The position numbers and the translations under genes were made by a program. DNA of 64,000 nucleotides from UBA969 sp041694635 (lineage in GTDB: Bacteria > Planctomycetota > Planctomycetia > Gemmatales > Gemmataceae). The notes under the pieces are model-generated. The model ran no database searches and was not told the DNA's origin. It saw only the letters and a program-made list of their open reading frames with translations. Of the stretch, positions 1 through 9,186 are shown one piece after another. The stretch is from the NCBI GenBank assembly GCA_041694635.1, contig JBDNHI010000019.1:1-64000 (forward strand), read 5' to 3'. Positions within the stretch are counted from its first letter, which is position 1; the number at the start of each line of letters is the position of its first letter.

Positions 1-36
1 GCAGCGACCTCTTGATTGCTAACAATAGCCGCTGGG
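1..36 (+). repeat. Palindrome-ended repeat, copy 1 (cut by window start)
   Basis: This is the first copy of a repeat of about 36 bp. Positions 2-36 match 96-129 with two substitutions and one single-base indel. The intact second copy has complementary ends (CCCAGCG and CGCTGGG), so each unit could fold back on itself. This copy begins at the window edge, so more copies may lie upstream. Confidence 0.7.
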
Positions 37-93
37 GGCGGCTTGTTTCTGCTGTTTTCTTCCGAAATCTCGCATTATATGAAGCCCCCAAAG

Positions 94-129
94 CCCAGCG
101 ACCTCTTGATTGATAACAGTAGCGCTGGG
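94..129 (+). repeat. Palindrome-ended repeat, copy 2
   Basis: This is the complete unit: CCCAGCG at 94-100 and CGCTGGG at 123-129 can pair around an AT-rich middle. It lies 57 bp after copy 1. A partial inverted copy of its middle is found at 250-264. No coding frame across it looks real. Confidence 0.7.
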
Positions 130-164
130 ACTGTATTTCTTTATCTTCTATTCACAGAAGAATT

Positions 165-186
165 CCCACCGAACGCAGTCGGTGGG
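165..186. repeat. Perfect hairpin CCCACCGA/TCGGTGGG
   Basis: An 8-bp perfect inverted repeat with a 6-nt loop lies between repeat copies 2 and 3. No T-run follows, so it is not a convincing terminator. It may be another part of the same repeat cluster. Confidence 0.5.
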
Positions 187-249
187 CTTTGGTTATCTTC
201 CTTTTATTATCCTTCTATTTCATTAAACAACTGCATGCCGAATCCCCAC

Positions 250-264
250 CGCTACTGTTATCAA
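250..264 (-). repeat. Partial inverted copy of the upstream repeat
   Basis: CGCTACTGTTATC is the exact reverse complement of positions 112-124 in repeat copy 2. It is preceded by CCCCAC, which resembles the repeat end. The rest of the unit is not recognisable, so this is a decayed or truncated copy. Apart from these repeats I see nothing in 1-426. Confidence 0.5.
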
Positions 265-426
265 AAAGTTGCGAAAGTCAAAGCGAAAGGGCAAGTAAGT
301 TAGCACCATTACGCTTATTAGGGATTTAACCAGGCGGCCCTTTGTTGCAAACCAATTAGCTATAAGATATCACTTAACATTGCTTGCTATCCGCAAGACA
401 ACTTTAACCTTGAAGATTTGTAAATT

Positions 427-3198
427 ATGCCAAGCTATAACCCGCGGATTATTGAACCCAAATGGCAAACCTATTGGCTTAATAATAAAACTTTTCAAAC
501 CCTAGAAAAACCAATCGGGCCTAAGTATTACATCCTTGATATGTTTCCCTACCCGAGTGGCGCTGGCCTTCATGTTGGCCACCCCGAAGGTTACACCGCA
601 ACCGATATCCTTGCTCGTTATAAAAGAATGCGTGGCTTCTCGGTGCTACACCCTATGGGATGGGATGCCTTCGGCCTTCCAGCAGAACAATACGCAATCG
701 AAACGGGAACCCATCCCCGAATCACCACCGAAAAAAATATCAACAACTTTCGTAGGCAGATCCAAGCCCTTGGCTTTAGCTACGACTGGGACCGCGAAGT
801 CGATACCACCGATCCTGCTTACTACCGCTGGACGCAGTGGATTTTCCTCTTACTCTTTGACACTTGGTACGATGCTGCTTTGCAAAAAGGCAGGCCTATT
901 GCAGAACTCCCCATTCCTCTTGAGGTTAGTTCTAAAGGCGAACTTGCTATTCATACTTATCAAAATTCACAGCGCCTGGCTTACCAAGCCGAAGTCCCTG
1001 TCAATTGGTGTGAAGCTTTGGGAACTGTACTTGCAAATGAAGAAGTAATCGATGGAAAAAGCGAGCGAGGTAACCACCCTGTCATACGAACCCCGCTCAA
1101 GCAATGGATGCTTCGGATCACCTCTTACGCTGAAAGATTATTAACAGATTTAGTTGATCTTGATTGGTCTGAAAGTATCAAAGATATGCAGCGGAACTGG
1201 ATAGGAAAAAGCGAAGGCGCTGAAGTCGAATTCAATCTCGATGGATCTTCTAAAGTTATTAAGGTGTTTACCACTAGGCCCGACACCCTGTTTGGCGCAA
1301 CTTATATGGTTATTTCGCCTGAACATACGATTGTTGCAGAGATAACCACACCCGCACAAAAACAAGCAGTGGAAAACTATCAAGCCGGGGCTTCTCGTAA
1401 AAGCGATTTCGAGCGAACGGAACTTGCCAAGAAAAAAACCGGTGTCTTCACTGGTGCCTTTGCTATCAATCCCGTAAACCTCCAACTTATTCCTATTTGG
1501 ATTGCAGATTATGTGCTAGCGGGGTATGGCACAGGGGCGATTATGGCGGTGCCTGCCCACGACATCCGCGATTTTGAATTCGCTAAACAATATCAACTTT
1601 CTATTATTGCAGTCGTAAAGCCCCCGGAGGCGTGGCTCGAAAAAACTAAAAGTTCTCTCGATAATTTCACCCAGCCTTACACGGACGAGGGTCTTGTTTG
1701 CAACTCCGGTGAATTTGATGGTATTGAATCTGAAGCATTCAAACAAAAAATCATTGCCCTACTTGAAGCAAATAAACAAGGTACCAAAAAGGTTAATTAT
1801 AAATTGCGCGATTGGCTTTTTAGTAGGCAGCGCTATTGGGGCGAACCTTTTCCTCTGCTTCACGAAGTTGATGCACAAGGCAAACCTTTAGGAAGAATTG
1901 AGCCCGTCGAAATTTCTGACCTCCCTTTAGAACTTCCACAACTTGAAGATTTTAAACCTTCCGGTAAGCCCGAACCCCCTTTGGGTAAAGCAACGCAATG
2001 GCTCAAAGTAAATCGCAATGGCAAGCATTTTATCCGCGAAACCAACACCATGCCTCAGTGGGCAGGCTCTTGCTGGTATTTTCTGCGTTTCATCGATCCT
2101 AAAAATCCCAACGCTTTTTGTAACCCTGATTTGCTTAAGGCTTGGCTGCCTGTTGACCTTTACATAGGCGGTGCAGAACACGCTGTTCTTCATCTTTTGT
2201 ATTCCAGATTCTGGCATAAGTTACTCCTTGACCGAGGTTATCTTTTTTGCAAAGAACCTTTCCAAAAACTGATTAATCAAGGAATGATTCTGGGCGAGGT
2301 TGAATACACCGGATTCAAAAAAGATGGCCAGTTTATTTCTCAAACTCTGGTTAGTTTTGATGGCTTAAATGCTTCAGAAAAGAAAACTGGTTTCGCAGTT
2401 GATTTCGTTAAGCTTGATGATTCTTTAGTAGAAAAGAAAGGCGAATCTTTTGTCCTTAAAGATAACACCGAAATTCGTGTCGATGCGCGTGCCTCTAAAA
2501 TGTCTAAAAGCAGAGGTAATGTCATCAACCCAGATCAGGTTATCGACGAGTATGGTGCCGATAGTTTGCGCCTTTATGAAATGTTTATGGGGCCCCTTGA
2601 AGCTACGAAACCTTGGAGTATGAATGGCGTGGAAGGCGTTTATCGCTTTTTAGCCCGTGTTTGGCGCATGATTATTGACGACCGTTTTGAATCAAATCAA
2701 TTGCTTGATTCCGTTAAAGATGTTGAACCCAACCCAGAAACATTGCGTATGTTGCATCATACTATCAAGCGCGTTTCTGATGACCTCGAGCATTATCGTT
2801 TCAATACCGCTATTTCTGCAATGATGGAATTTACCAACTTCTTAACCCCAATCGAAGTTAAACCTAAGAGCGCACTTAAAACTTTTATTTTACTGCTGGC
2901 ACCATTTGCACCTCACCTTGCAGAAGAGGTTTGGCAAACCCTCGGTGAACCCAATTCCCTCGCTTATGAAAAATGGCCCACCTACAACCCAGATTTACTA
3001 AAACAAGATTCTGTCGAAATCCCCGTTCAGGTTAATGGCAAAATCCGACAACGATTAAGCGTGCCTGTCGGACTTGCCGAAAAAGATTTACAAGAACTTG
3101 CACTTAACGACCCAAAAGTTATCGATTCCATCGCAGGCAAGCAGATTAAAAAACTGATTGTAGTAGCAGGAAAATTAGTAAATATCATCGTGGGCTAA
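427..3198 (+). CDS. leuS: Leucyl-tRNA synthetase
   Basis: This cytosolic class Ia aminoacyl-tRNA synthetase charges tRNA-Leu with leucine. The HIGH-type signature is HVGH at residues 49-52 and an exact KMSKS is at 691-695. The CP1 editing domain sits between them, with TTRPDT at 282-287 and the AHDIRD segment at 377-382, which carries the editing-site aspartate of the family. An anticodon-binding region follows from about 730. At 923 residues it is somewhat longer than the E. coli enzyme. Part of the extra length lies just before KMSKS (about 640-690, containing KKTGFAV), where bacterial LeuRS proteins vary. The ATG at 427 opens directly into the usual N-terminal segment. The stop lies 3 bp from the stop of the convergent DUF1573 gene, so any terminator must lie inside that gene. 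Confidence 0.97.
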   Translation: MPSYNPRIIEPKWQTYWLNNKTFQTLEKPIGPKYYILDMFPYPSGAGLHVGHPEGYTATDILARYKRMRGFSVLHPMGWDAFGLPAEQYAIETGTHPRITTEKNINNFRRQIQALGFSYDWDREVDTTDPAYYRWTQWIFLLLFDTWYDAALQKGRPIAELPIPLEVSSKGELAIHTYQNSQRLAYQAEVPVNWCEALGTVLANEEVIDGKSERGNHPVIRTPLKQWMLRITSYAERLLTDLVDLDWSESIKDMQRNWIGKSEGAEVEFNLDGSSKVIKVFTTRPDTLFGATYMVISPEHTIVAEITTPAQKQAVENYQAGASRKSDFERTELAKKKTGVFTGAFAINPVNLQLIPIWIADYVLAGYGTGAIMAVPAHDIRDFEFAKQYQLSIIAVVKPPEAWLEKTKSSLDNFTQPYTDEGLVCNSGEFDGIESEAFKQKIIALLEANKQGTKKVNYKLRDWLFSRQRYWGEPFPLLHEVDAQGKPLGRIEPVEISDLPLELPQLEDFKPSGKPEPPLGKATQWLKVNRNGKHFIRETNTMPQWAGSCWYFLRFIDPKNPNAFCNPDLLKAWLPVDLYIGGAEHAVLHLLYSRFWHKLLLDRGYLFCKEPFQKLINQGMILGEVEYTGFKKDGQFISQTLVSFDGLNASEKKTGFAVDFVKLDDSLVEKKGESFVLKDNTEIRVDARASKMSKSRGNVINPDQVIDEYGADSLRLYEMFMGPLEATKPWSMNGVEGVYRFLARVWRMIIDDRFESNQLLDSVKDVEPNPETLRMLHHTIKRVSDDLEHYRFNTAISAMMEFTNFLTPIEVKPKSALKTFILLLAPFAPHLAEEVWQTLGEPNSLAYEKWPTYNPDLLKQDSVEIPVQVNGKIRQRLSVPVGLAEKDLQELALNDPKVIDSIAGKQIKKLIVVAGKLVNIIVG

Positions 3199-3201
3199 AG
3201 T

Positions 3202-4209
3202 TTATTTAATCAGCATAAAGATGGGAATCTGAACTTTTTGCTCTTTCGCATCTTTGAAATAAACCGTCAAGATAGTATTTGTTTCACCCTTAAGAAGCAA
3301 TTTTTCATCCATCAGGACTCGAAGGGTTGCACTTTCCCCAGGGCCATTTGCCCATGTGCATTGAAAAGCAGGGTGTGAAGTTTCTACTTTTTGCACCATA
3401 ACCGCATCAGGCCCCGATTTTGTTAACCGGATTATTTTTGCAGCAATGGGTGTCCCCAAATTACTATCCAAAAATAGTTTCCCCGGAGATGCCGTTGTTT
3501 GTTTGCCATCTCGTTTGATCACCGTAAGGGGCACCTTCATTTCCCTATATGTAGGGTCATCAGAAGTTAGAACAACCCAAAGTTCGTGCTTATTAACATT
3601 TAAGCTATCTTTTATATGGAGTGTAATTAGTTGAACAGACTCGTTGTTGGTATTTATAGTTGGTTCGCTTACTTGAACATCAATATTTGGATTAGAAGTT
3701 TCTGCTGCGATTATCTTTAGAGGCTTCGCACGGGTATCTTTAATGGTTAGGGTGTGTGTGTGATCTCGATCCGTATAAATAACGGAAGCTGCTGGTGTGA
3801 TTTCTACCTCCACTTTGATATCTGCCTTAACTGTTAGGATCAACTCTTTAGCTTGATTCGCTTCGAGATAATGAAGCGTGATGGCAAAGCTATGCTGTCC
3901 AGGGGGTTTGGTGAGGGTATGAATCTCAATCGCTAGAGAGAACGATTCATTAGGTAAAAGGGTAGATTTTATGATTGGCTTATGGATGCAGCCACAACTT
4001 GGCCGTGCTTCAAGAATTTGAATAACTTCTTTTCCTAAGTTTTTGATGGAGAAAGAGTGACTGCAGGGTTTTCCTGCGTGCACTAAACCAAGGTCGAAAG
4101 TGGATTGAGTACAAAGTAAGTTAGCATAGGCAAGGTTGCGGTCGCCCCAGAATGCCCCTATTAGCACAACGAATAAAATTACCCTATTCTTTGTCATCAG
4201 TGTTCCCAC
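3202..4209 (-). CDS. DUF1573 domain protein, exported
   Basis: A predicted exported protein of 335 residues. A signal peptide (hydrophobic residues about 10-30) is followed by a DUF1573 domain, an immunoglobulin-like ASH/HYDIN-type fold, around residues 35-130. Its hallmark is the FDLGLVHAG...HSFSIKN...CGC pattern. The C-terminal third (about 245-335) looks like a second beta-sandwich. DUF1573 proteins are abundant in planctomycetes and their function is not established. The gene starts at GTG 4209, preceded at good spacing by AAGGA; ATG 4197 is an alternative, preceded by GGGA. It runs convergently into leuS with 3 bp between the stops. Confidence 0.85.
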   Translation of the reverse strand: MGTLMTKNRVILFVVLIGAFWGDRNLAYANLLCTQSTFDLGLVHAGKPCSHSFSIKNLGKEVIQILEARPSCGCIHKPIIKSTLLPNESFSLAIEIHTLTKPPGQHSFAITLHYLEANQAKELILTVKADIKVEVEITPAASVIYTDRDHTHTLTIKDTRAKPLKIIAAETSNPNIDVQVSEPTINTNNESVQLITLHIKDSLNVNKHELWVVLTSDDPTYREMKVPLTVIKRDGKQTTASPGKLFLDSNLGTPIAAKIIRLTKSGPDAVMVQKVETSHPAFQCTWANGPGESATLRVLMDEKLLLKGETNTILTVYFKDAKEQKVQIPIFMLIK

Positions 4210-4273
4210 AACGTTTTCCTTTATACCTTAACCTAAGATTAGGGTTCTTAGCTTATTTGCCTTCAGATGCAAC

Positions 4274-4405
4274 ATCAGTTAGGACTTACGCAGTTCCCAT
4301 AATTTGGTTGTTTAGGCAGTTTTCATCTTTTTCTGATCATCCTGTCTTTCCCAAATTCCACTCGAATAGGGGCGATTTAGTTCCAACTGCGTAACTCCTA
4401 TCAGT
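4274..4405. mobile_element. MITE-like element with terminal inverted repeats
   Basis: A 120-bp segment with no coding capacity lies between the DUF1573 gene and the next gene. TAGGACTTACGCAGTT at 4280-4295 pairs with AACTGCGTAACTCCTA at 4385-4400, matching at 15 of 16 positions. The 6-bp direct repeat ATCAGT flanks the pair at 4274-4279 and 4400-4405, consistent with a target-site duplication, although exact ends are ambiguous by one or two bases. No transposase is present in the window, so a parent insertion sequence would have to supply it. Confidence 0.65.
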
Positions 4406-4504
4406 TTTAAAAATTATTTTTTCGAAAAGTTTGTTACGAAGTTAGCGAACTAGCACCACTACTAGATTGTATATTCTTCCCTTATTCAGCTAGGCGAAAA
4501 TTTT

Positions 4505-6460
4505 ATGCGTATGAATATGAAATTCTTCCTCGATTACCTAGACGATCAACTTGATACCTCGCAAACGCACCAAATGGTTTTGATGTTAAAGGAAGATCCT
4601 GAAGCAACGAAGAAGTTGGAACGATTAATAAATGTTCTTAAAAATCCTAAGGTACATTATTCGTCTATTGAGGTACAAAAATGGCCCAGCGATATTAAGA
4701 TTGCGAATTATTTGGAAGGTAATAGCAAGGCAGATGAACTTCGGGAAATCGAGATTTTGTTAGAAGGGGATGACTGTTTTTTGGCTCACCTTGCAACCTG
4801 CCATCAGGTAATCACAGGAAAAGTAAAGCAAGAAATACTGCCACAATCGTATCTAAGAAATTACGCCTTAGGTAAAGATTTTGGTGCAACGCAAACACCA
4901 CCACCAGCTCTTCAACAAAAAGTTTCAGCTCGAAAAAAACAAGCGGTGGAACCCATTCCAGTTGTCAGTAAAAATCTAGCTATGCTATTAAGTGGTTCTC
5001 TATTAATGATAGGATTTGGTGTTTTATTAATGTGTTTTTTTGCGGAACCCGTGAAGGAAGAATTTGCTAAAAACTTAAAAGAAGTTGAGGTAATTCCCTT
5101 TATTCTAATTACAGATAAGAAAAATCTAGATGCGGTCGCTATTCCAAAGGAAACGAAATCAGAAAGCCCCGAGGCATTTAAAAACGAAAAAGCAGTTGCT
5201 ACACCTTTGCTAAATCCAATTACAAAAGTTGAACCTAAAGTTTTAAAAGTAATTAATCAAGCAGATAGTATAAAGGTTTTAGAAATTGCATATATCCCCG
5301 ATTCACTGCGGGATAAAACTTTATTGTTTTCACGCACTGATGGAAAAGCACCTTTTAATCAAGTTGTTGGAGTTAGGGCATTAGTAAGCTTAACGGAATA
5401 TCTATGTCTGCCTGGTTGTGAAGTTGAATGTGAAATTGCACAAGGGATTCAGATGAAAGTTTTAGGTGAAAATCGGATGTCATTTGCAGAGCCGTTACAT
5501 TTCCCTGCACATTTTAAATTCTTTGCTAACCCTGAAATTAAATGTGATTTTGCAATCAAGCAGGGAAAGTGTGTGATTAATAACATCGCAGCGAATAAAT
5601 TTATTTTGCGAGATTGGAACATCAACCAAGCTTTTGAAATAAGTTTGGGGAGAAATTCAGAAGTCGCTTTTGAAGTATTTGAACAGAAATTTTATTTCGG
5701 AGTGCTTCAGGGAACTTGCCACATTTATGTGGCAGGAAAAGAAAAGCCCCTTCCTCAATTACTTGCGGGCTCTGCTGTACTAATTGATTCTAAGGGAGAA
5801 GTTAAAAAAATTACTTCTAAGGAAACGAACCTGCTTCTTTCTTCAGACTTTGCACTATTTAAAAATATTCCTAACCAAGCTAACCTGAACGCTTCGCTGA
5901 GTGAGTTACTTTTGGTTCTTAAACCAGGCATTGATCCTACTCAAGCAATCTTTGCCTATATTAACGCTGTTAATAGTAACGATGCTAGGCGTTATGTTGG
6001 ATGTATGGCGCTGGCAGCACTGGGCGATGGGGAAAAATTACTTACTTTACTAAGAAATGATTTGCCTTTGATGGCAATAATGCGACAGTCTGCTGCCCGT
6101 GCTTTATTTCTTTGGCTTCGATCTGAGCCCGAGCGTTTTATCTTGCTCTTTAACCCTATTTTAAATTCAGGTTTTTTAATTGATACTGGATTTGATTCTA
6201 CACAATCTATACTTATTTTGCGCTTGTTAGCTAAGATGCCAATTAATCCCACTAAACTTATTTACAACGAGTTATTTGACTACCTCCTTCAAGAAAATAA
6301 ATGGATTCGTGAATTGGCATATTGGCAGTTATGTTCTTATGCAAATATGAAAAATCCACCAGAATTTTTACGAAATTCTACACCTAAATCAAGAACTGAA
6401 GAAGTAACGCACTGGTACGAATTACTCGAGAATGGCTTACTTCCTGGCGCCTATAATTAA
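4505..6460 (+). CDS. Membrane protein with FecR-like and HEAT-like regions
   Basis: I recognise no specific family for this 651-residue protein, but its architecture is readable. Residues 1-125 are cytoplasmic, helical and charged, and resemble the two short helical modules that precede the membrane helix in planctomycete anti-sigma-like proteins. A single transmembrane helix follows at about 157-180. The extracytoplasmic part contains a beta-rich FecR-like segment (about 380-450, with LLAGSAVLIDSKGEV) and ends in a helical region resembling HEAT repeats (about 480-620). A membrane-anchored regulator, perhaps controlling an ECF sigma factor, is a reasonable inference, but no sigma-factor gene is adjacent. 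ATG codons at 4505, 4511 and 4517 are all possible starts and none has a clear ribosome binding site. Confidence 0.8.
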   Translation: MRMNMKFFLDYLDDQLDTSQTHQMVLMLKEDPEATKKLERLINVLKNPKVHYSSIEVQKWPSDIKIANYLEGNSKADELREIEILLEGDDCFLAHLATCHQVITGKVKQEILPQSYLRNYALGKDFGATQTPPPALQQKVSARKKQAVEPIPVVSKNLAMLLSGSLLMIGFGVLLMCFFAEPVKEEFAKNLKEVEVIPFILITDKKNLDAVAIPKETKSESPEAFKNEKAVATPLLNPITKVEPKVLKVINQADSIKVLEIAYIPDSLRDKTLLFSRTDGKAPFNQVVGVRALVSLTEYLCLPGCEVECEIAQGIQMKVLGENRMSFAEPLHFPAHFKFFANPEIKCDFAIKQGKCVINNIAANKFILRDWNINQAFEISLGRNSEVAFEVFEQKFYFGVLQGTCHIYVAGKEKPLPQLLAGSAVLIDSKGEVKKITSKETNLLLSSDFALFKNIPNQANLNASLSELLLVLKPGIDPTQAIFAYINAVNSNDARRYVGCMALAALGDGEKLLTLLRNDLPLMAIMRQSAARALFLWLRSEPERFILLFNPILNSGFLIDTGFDSTQSILILRLLAKMPINPTKLIYNELFDYLLQENKWIRELAYWQLCSYANMKNPPEFLRNSTPKSRTEEVTHWYELLENGLLPGAYN

Positions 6461-6547
6461 AATCTTTATCAAGCTTTCTTCCTCGCTGGTTTCTTATGCC
6501 TAGGTGGTTCAATAGAATAGTTGTAACCTTAATATGCGAGATTAATA

Positions 6548-7543
6548 ATGAAAGCAGCATTCATAGAAAAAACTGGCTCCATTGATGAAATTATCTTTGG
6601 TTCTCTTCCTTTGCCCAAGCTTGGAATTGGTGAATATCTAGTTCGAGTTAAATGCATCTCTCTTAACCCCATCGATATTTATATCCGTGCAGGCACTGTC
6701 GCAATGAATTTACCTAAGCCCTTTATTTCGGGCTGCGACTTTGCTGGCGTGGTAGAACAAGTTGGAGAAAATTGTTCTCGCTTTAAAGTCGGTGACCGTG
6801 TTTGGGGTTCTAACCAAGGGTTGTTAGGTAGACAAGGCACCTGTTCTGAATTTATTGCTGTTCGTGACGATTATGTTTATCCCTCGCCAGAGGGTGTCGA
6901 GGATTCCCAGCTTGCAGCAACTGCTTTAGTTGGAATCACTGCTCATCTTGGGTTGTTTCGGAATGTCAATTTAAAAGCTGGTGAAACTGTATTTGTAAAT
7001 GGTGGTACAGGTGGCGTAGGCAGTATGGTCGTGCAGATGGCGAAAGCCATTGGAGCTAAGGTTGTTACTACGGTTGGTTCCAAAGAAAAAGCGGATGTTT
7101 GTTATAGTTGGGGCGCTGATTTAGTGCTTAACTACCATTCAGATGATATTTCTAAAGGGGTGAAGGAATTCACCTCTAACCAAGGTGTGCAGGTTTGGTT
7201 TGAAACGCAAAGAGAGCCAGATTTTTTAAAAATAGTCGATTTGATGGCACTGCGTGGTAGAATTATTATTATGGCCGGCAGGACTGCTCAGCCAATTTTT
7301 CCCGTAGGCCCTTTTTATATCAAGGGCCTTTCCCTTACCGGCTTTGCTATGTTCAATGCCACCCCTGATGAACAAAGGCGCTGTGCTAACGATATTAATG
7401 CTTGGCTTGCATCTGGAAAGTTAAACTCCCATATTGGGGCTACTTTCCCTCTTTCTAATGCCAAGAATGCACATAAGTTGCTTGAAGAAAATACTCTGGG
7501 CAAGGTCGGGTCTCTTACGGGTAAAATTCTTTTAATTCCCTAG
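6548..7543 (+). CDS. Zinc-free MDR oxidoreductase, quinone reductase-like
   Basis: A medium-chain dehydrogenase/reductase of 331 residues in the NADPH:quinone reductase (zeta-crystallin) branch. The N-terminal GroES-like half includes GCDFAGVVEQVG. The nucleotide-binding motif is NGGTGGVGSMVVQMAK near residues 154-169. The cysteine cluster of the structural zinc site in alcohol dehydrogenases is missing, as expected for this branch. The predicted reaction is NAD(P)H-dependent reduction of a quinone or enone; the substrate is unknown. The gene stands 87 bp after the previous one and 30 bp before the HD-GYP gene on the same strand, so co-transcription with the latter is likely. Confidence 0.9.
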   Translation: MKAAFIEKTGSIDEIIFGSLPLPKLGIGEYLVRVKCISLNPIDIYIRAGTVAMNLPKPFISGCDFAGVVEQVGENCSRFKVGDRVWGSNQGLLGRQGTCSEFIAVRDDYVYPSPEGVEDSQLAATALVGITAHLGLFRNVNLKAGETVFVNGGTGGVGSMVVQMAKAIGAKVVTTVGSKEKADVCYSWGADLVLNYHSDDISKGVKEFTSNQGVQVWFETQREPDFLKIVDLMALRGRIIIMAGRTAQPIFPVGPFYIKGLSLTGFAMFNATPDEQRRCANDINAWLASGKLNSHIGATFPLSNAKNAHKLLEENTLGKVGSLTGKILLIP

Positions 7544-7573
7544 GGTTCAATCGCTAAAAGGGTAAGACATTTT

Positions 7574-9124
7574 ATGTTCATTTCTTCCAAATTGATACTC
7601 CGGGGTATCAATTCTAACTGGAGTGGAAAAGTTTGGGAAATTTCCTCTAAGTCTACTGTGGGTAGGGGAAAGTCTCTTGAAATTTCAATCGATGATAATT
7701 CTGTTAGCAGGCATCATGCCGAATTTGAAACCAACGAAAAAGGTTGGTCCGTTCTGGATCTGGGAAGTACAAATGGTACATTCGTTAACCAAGTAAAATT
7801 AATTTCAGGCAAACAATTCATTACTATTAAAGATATTGTTCAGGTTGGAGAAATTGCTTTTGTTGTTGAATCTATTCTTTTTGGGCCTGCAACCGACTCA
7901 ATTCCTAATACTTTTATTCCTGAAGCACCGAAAGAGTTAATGACTCAGGATTTTGAGGTGCAATCACTACATAGTGCATCTTTTGAAGATTCGCTAAAAA
8001 GCTTTAGCGAGTTGGGTGCTCGTGCGCCCAAAGTAGGAGAGAATTTTTTCGCACTTCTTCAAGCGGGTCATTACCTTTCCCATGTTGAAAAACAAGATGT
8101 TCTGCTCTTAAAAATCCTCGCAGATACCGTCGCGGTTTTAGATGCCCAACGCGGTGCTATTGCCTTATTAGTCCCCGATACCAATAAGCTAGAACTAAAA
8201 GCTATCGATACATCGATTGTTTCAGGCAAGCAAATTAATAGTAGGGTTCCCTACAGTCAATCTCTGGCTGTTCAGTGTTTGGGCCAAGGTGAATCAATCC
8301 TTTATAAAAATTCTAACGAAAAAGAAATTCTTGATTCTAAAAGCAGTTTCGCTGAAGGTGCTATGGCTTCCGTAATGTGCATTTTATTGCGAACACCACG
8401 CAGAAGATTAGGCATTCTTCATCTCGACCGAGGATTCTTACAAGCACCGTTTACCAAGCAAGATTTGAAACTTGCTGATGCAATTGCAGCACAAGTATCC
8501 TCTGGTATAGAATGTGCCTTGTTATTAGAGAAGCAGCGCAATCTATTTTTGAACACTGTCACCATACTTGCTCAGGCTGTCGAACTTAGAGATGTTTACA
8601 CAGGCGGGCACACCAATCGAGTTACTGCAATTGCATTGTTACTTGCAAAAGAAGCACGGATTAGTGAAGAAGACATTGAAAAAATTCGCATAGGTACCCC
8701 CCTTCACGACATAGGAAAAATTGGCATCGACGATGCAATTTTGCGTAAGCCTAGTAAGCTTACACCTGAAGAAGCAGAGGTTATGAAACTGCATACCACC
8801 AAGGGTGCCGACATTATTTCTTTAGTACCCGACTTGAAAGATATTGTTCCTATAGTTAGGTCGCATCACGAGCGCTGGGATGGGAAAGGCTATCCAGATG
8901 GGCTTAAGGGCGAAAAAATCCCGCTGGTTGCCCGTGTTGTTGCTATTGCAGATTCACTCGATGCTATGGTTTCAGATCGACCTTATCGCAAAGGAATGTC
9001 AATGGATGCAGCGTTTCAGGAAATTAGGCGGGTCAAAGGTTTACAGTTCGATTCGAGGCTTGTAGATTCTTTTATGCAATTACGAAAAGCTTTAGATTTG
9101 TACCCTGAAATACCAGAATACTAA
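7574..9124 (+). CDS. FHA-GAF-HD-GYP signalling protein
   Basis: A soluble three-domain signalling protein of 516 residues. An FHA domain (about 1-95) carries GRGKS, SRHHAEF and GSTNGTFVN, the usual phosphothreonine-binding residues. A GAF-like sensor domain spans about 150-315. A C-terminal HD-GYP domain has the HD pair at residues 378-379 (LHDIGKIG), the HHERWDGKGYPDG stretch with GYP at 439-441, and the DSLDAM region. HD-GYP domains of this type hydrolyse cyclic di-GMP. A link between Ser/Thr phosphorylation and c-di-GMP turnover follows from the architecture and is inferred. An AGGG-type ribosome binding site precedes ATG 7574, 30 bp after the MDR gene. Confidence 0.93.
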   Translation: MFISSKLILRGINSNWSGKVWEISSKSTVGRGKSLEISIDDNSVSRHHAEFETNEKGWSVLDLGSTNGTFVNQVKLISGKQFITIKDIVQVGEIAFVVESILFGPATDSIPNTFIPEAPKELMTQDFEVQSLHSASFEDSLKSFSELGARAPKVGENFFALLQAGHYLSHVEKQDVLLLKILADTVAVLDAQRGAIALLVPDTNKLELKAIDTSIVSGKQINSRVPYSQSLAVQCLGQGESILYKNSNEKEILDSKSSFAEGAMASVMCILLRTPRRRLGILHLDRGFLQAPFTKQDLKLADAIAAQVSSGIECALLLEKQRNLFLNTVTILAQAVELRDVYTGGHTNRVTAIALLLAKEARISEEDIEKIRIGTPLHDIGKIGIDDAILRKPSKLTPEEAEVMKLHTTKGADIISLVPDLKDIVPIVRSHHERWDGKGYPDGLKGEKIPLVARVVAIADSLDAMVSDRPYRKGMSMDAAFQEIRRVKGLQFDSRLVDSFMQLRKALDLYPEIPEY

Positions 9125-9186
9125 ACATTAAGGCGAATCTGGGGCATCTTCCACTTCACGAAAAAGATTTTAAAAAACGCAAACCT

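Noticed and set aside
1..129. Possible CRISPR array from two 36-bp repeats
   Set aside because: Only two direct copies, with substitutions and an indel, a 57-bp spacer, an inverted third fragment and no cas genes nearby. Fold-back repeats fit better.
16..303. 95-residue reading frame upstream of leuS
   Set aside because: It runs through the repeat cluster, has no ribosome binding site and shows no protein-like pattern.
536..1048. 170-residue frame overlapping leuS
   Set aside because: It is in another frame of the synthetase gene and shows no domain.
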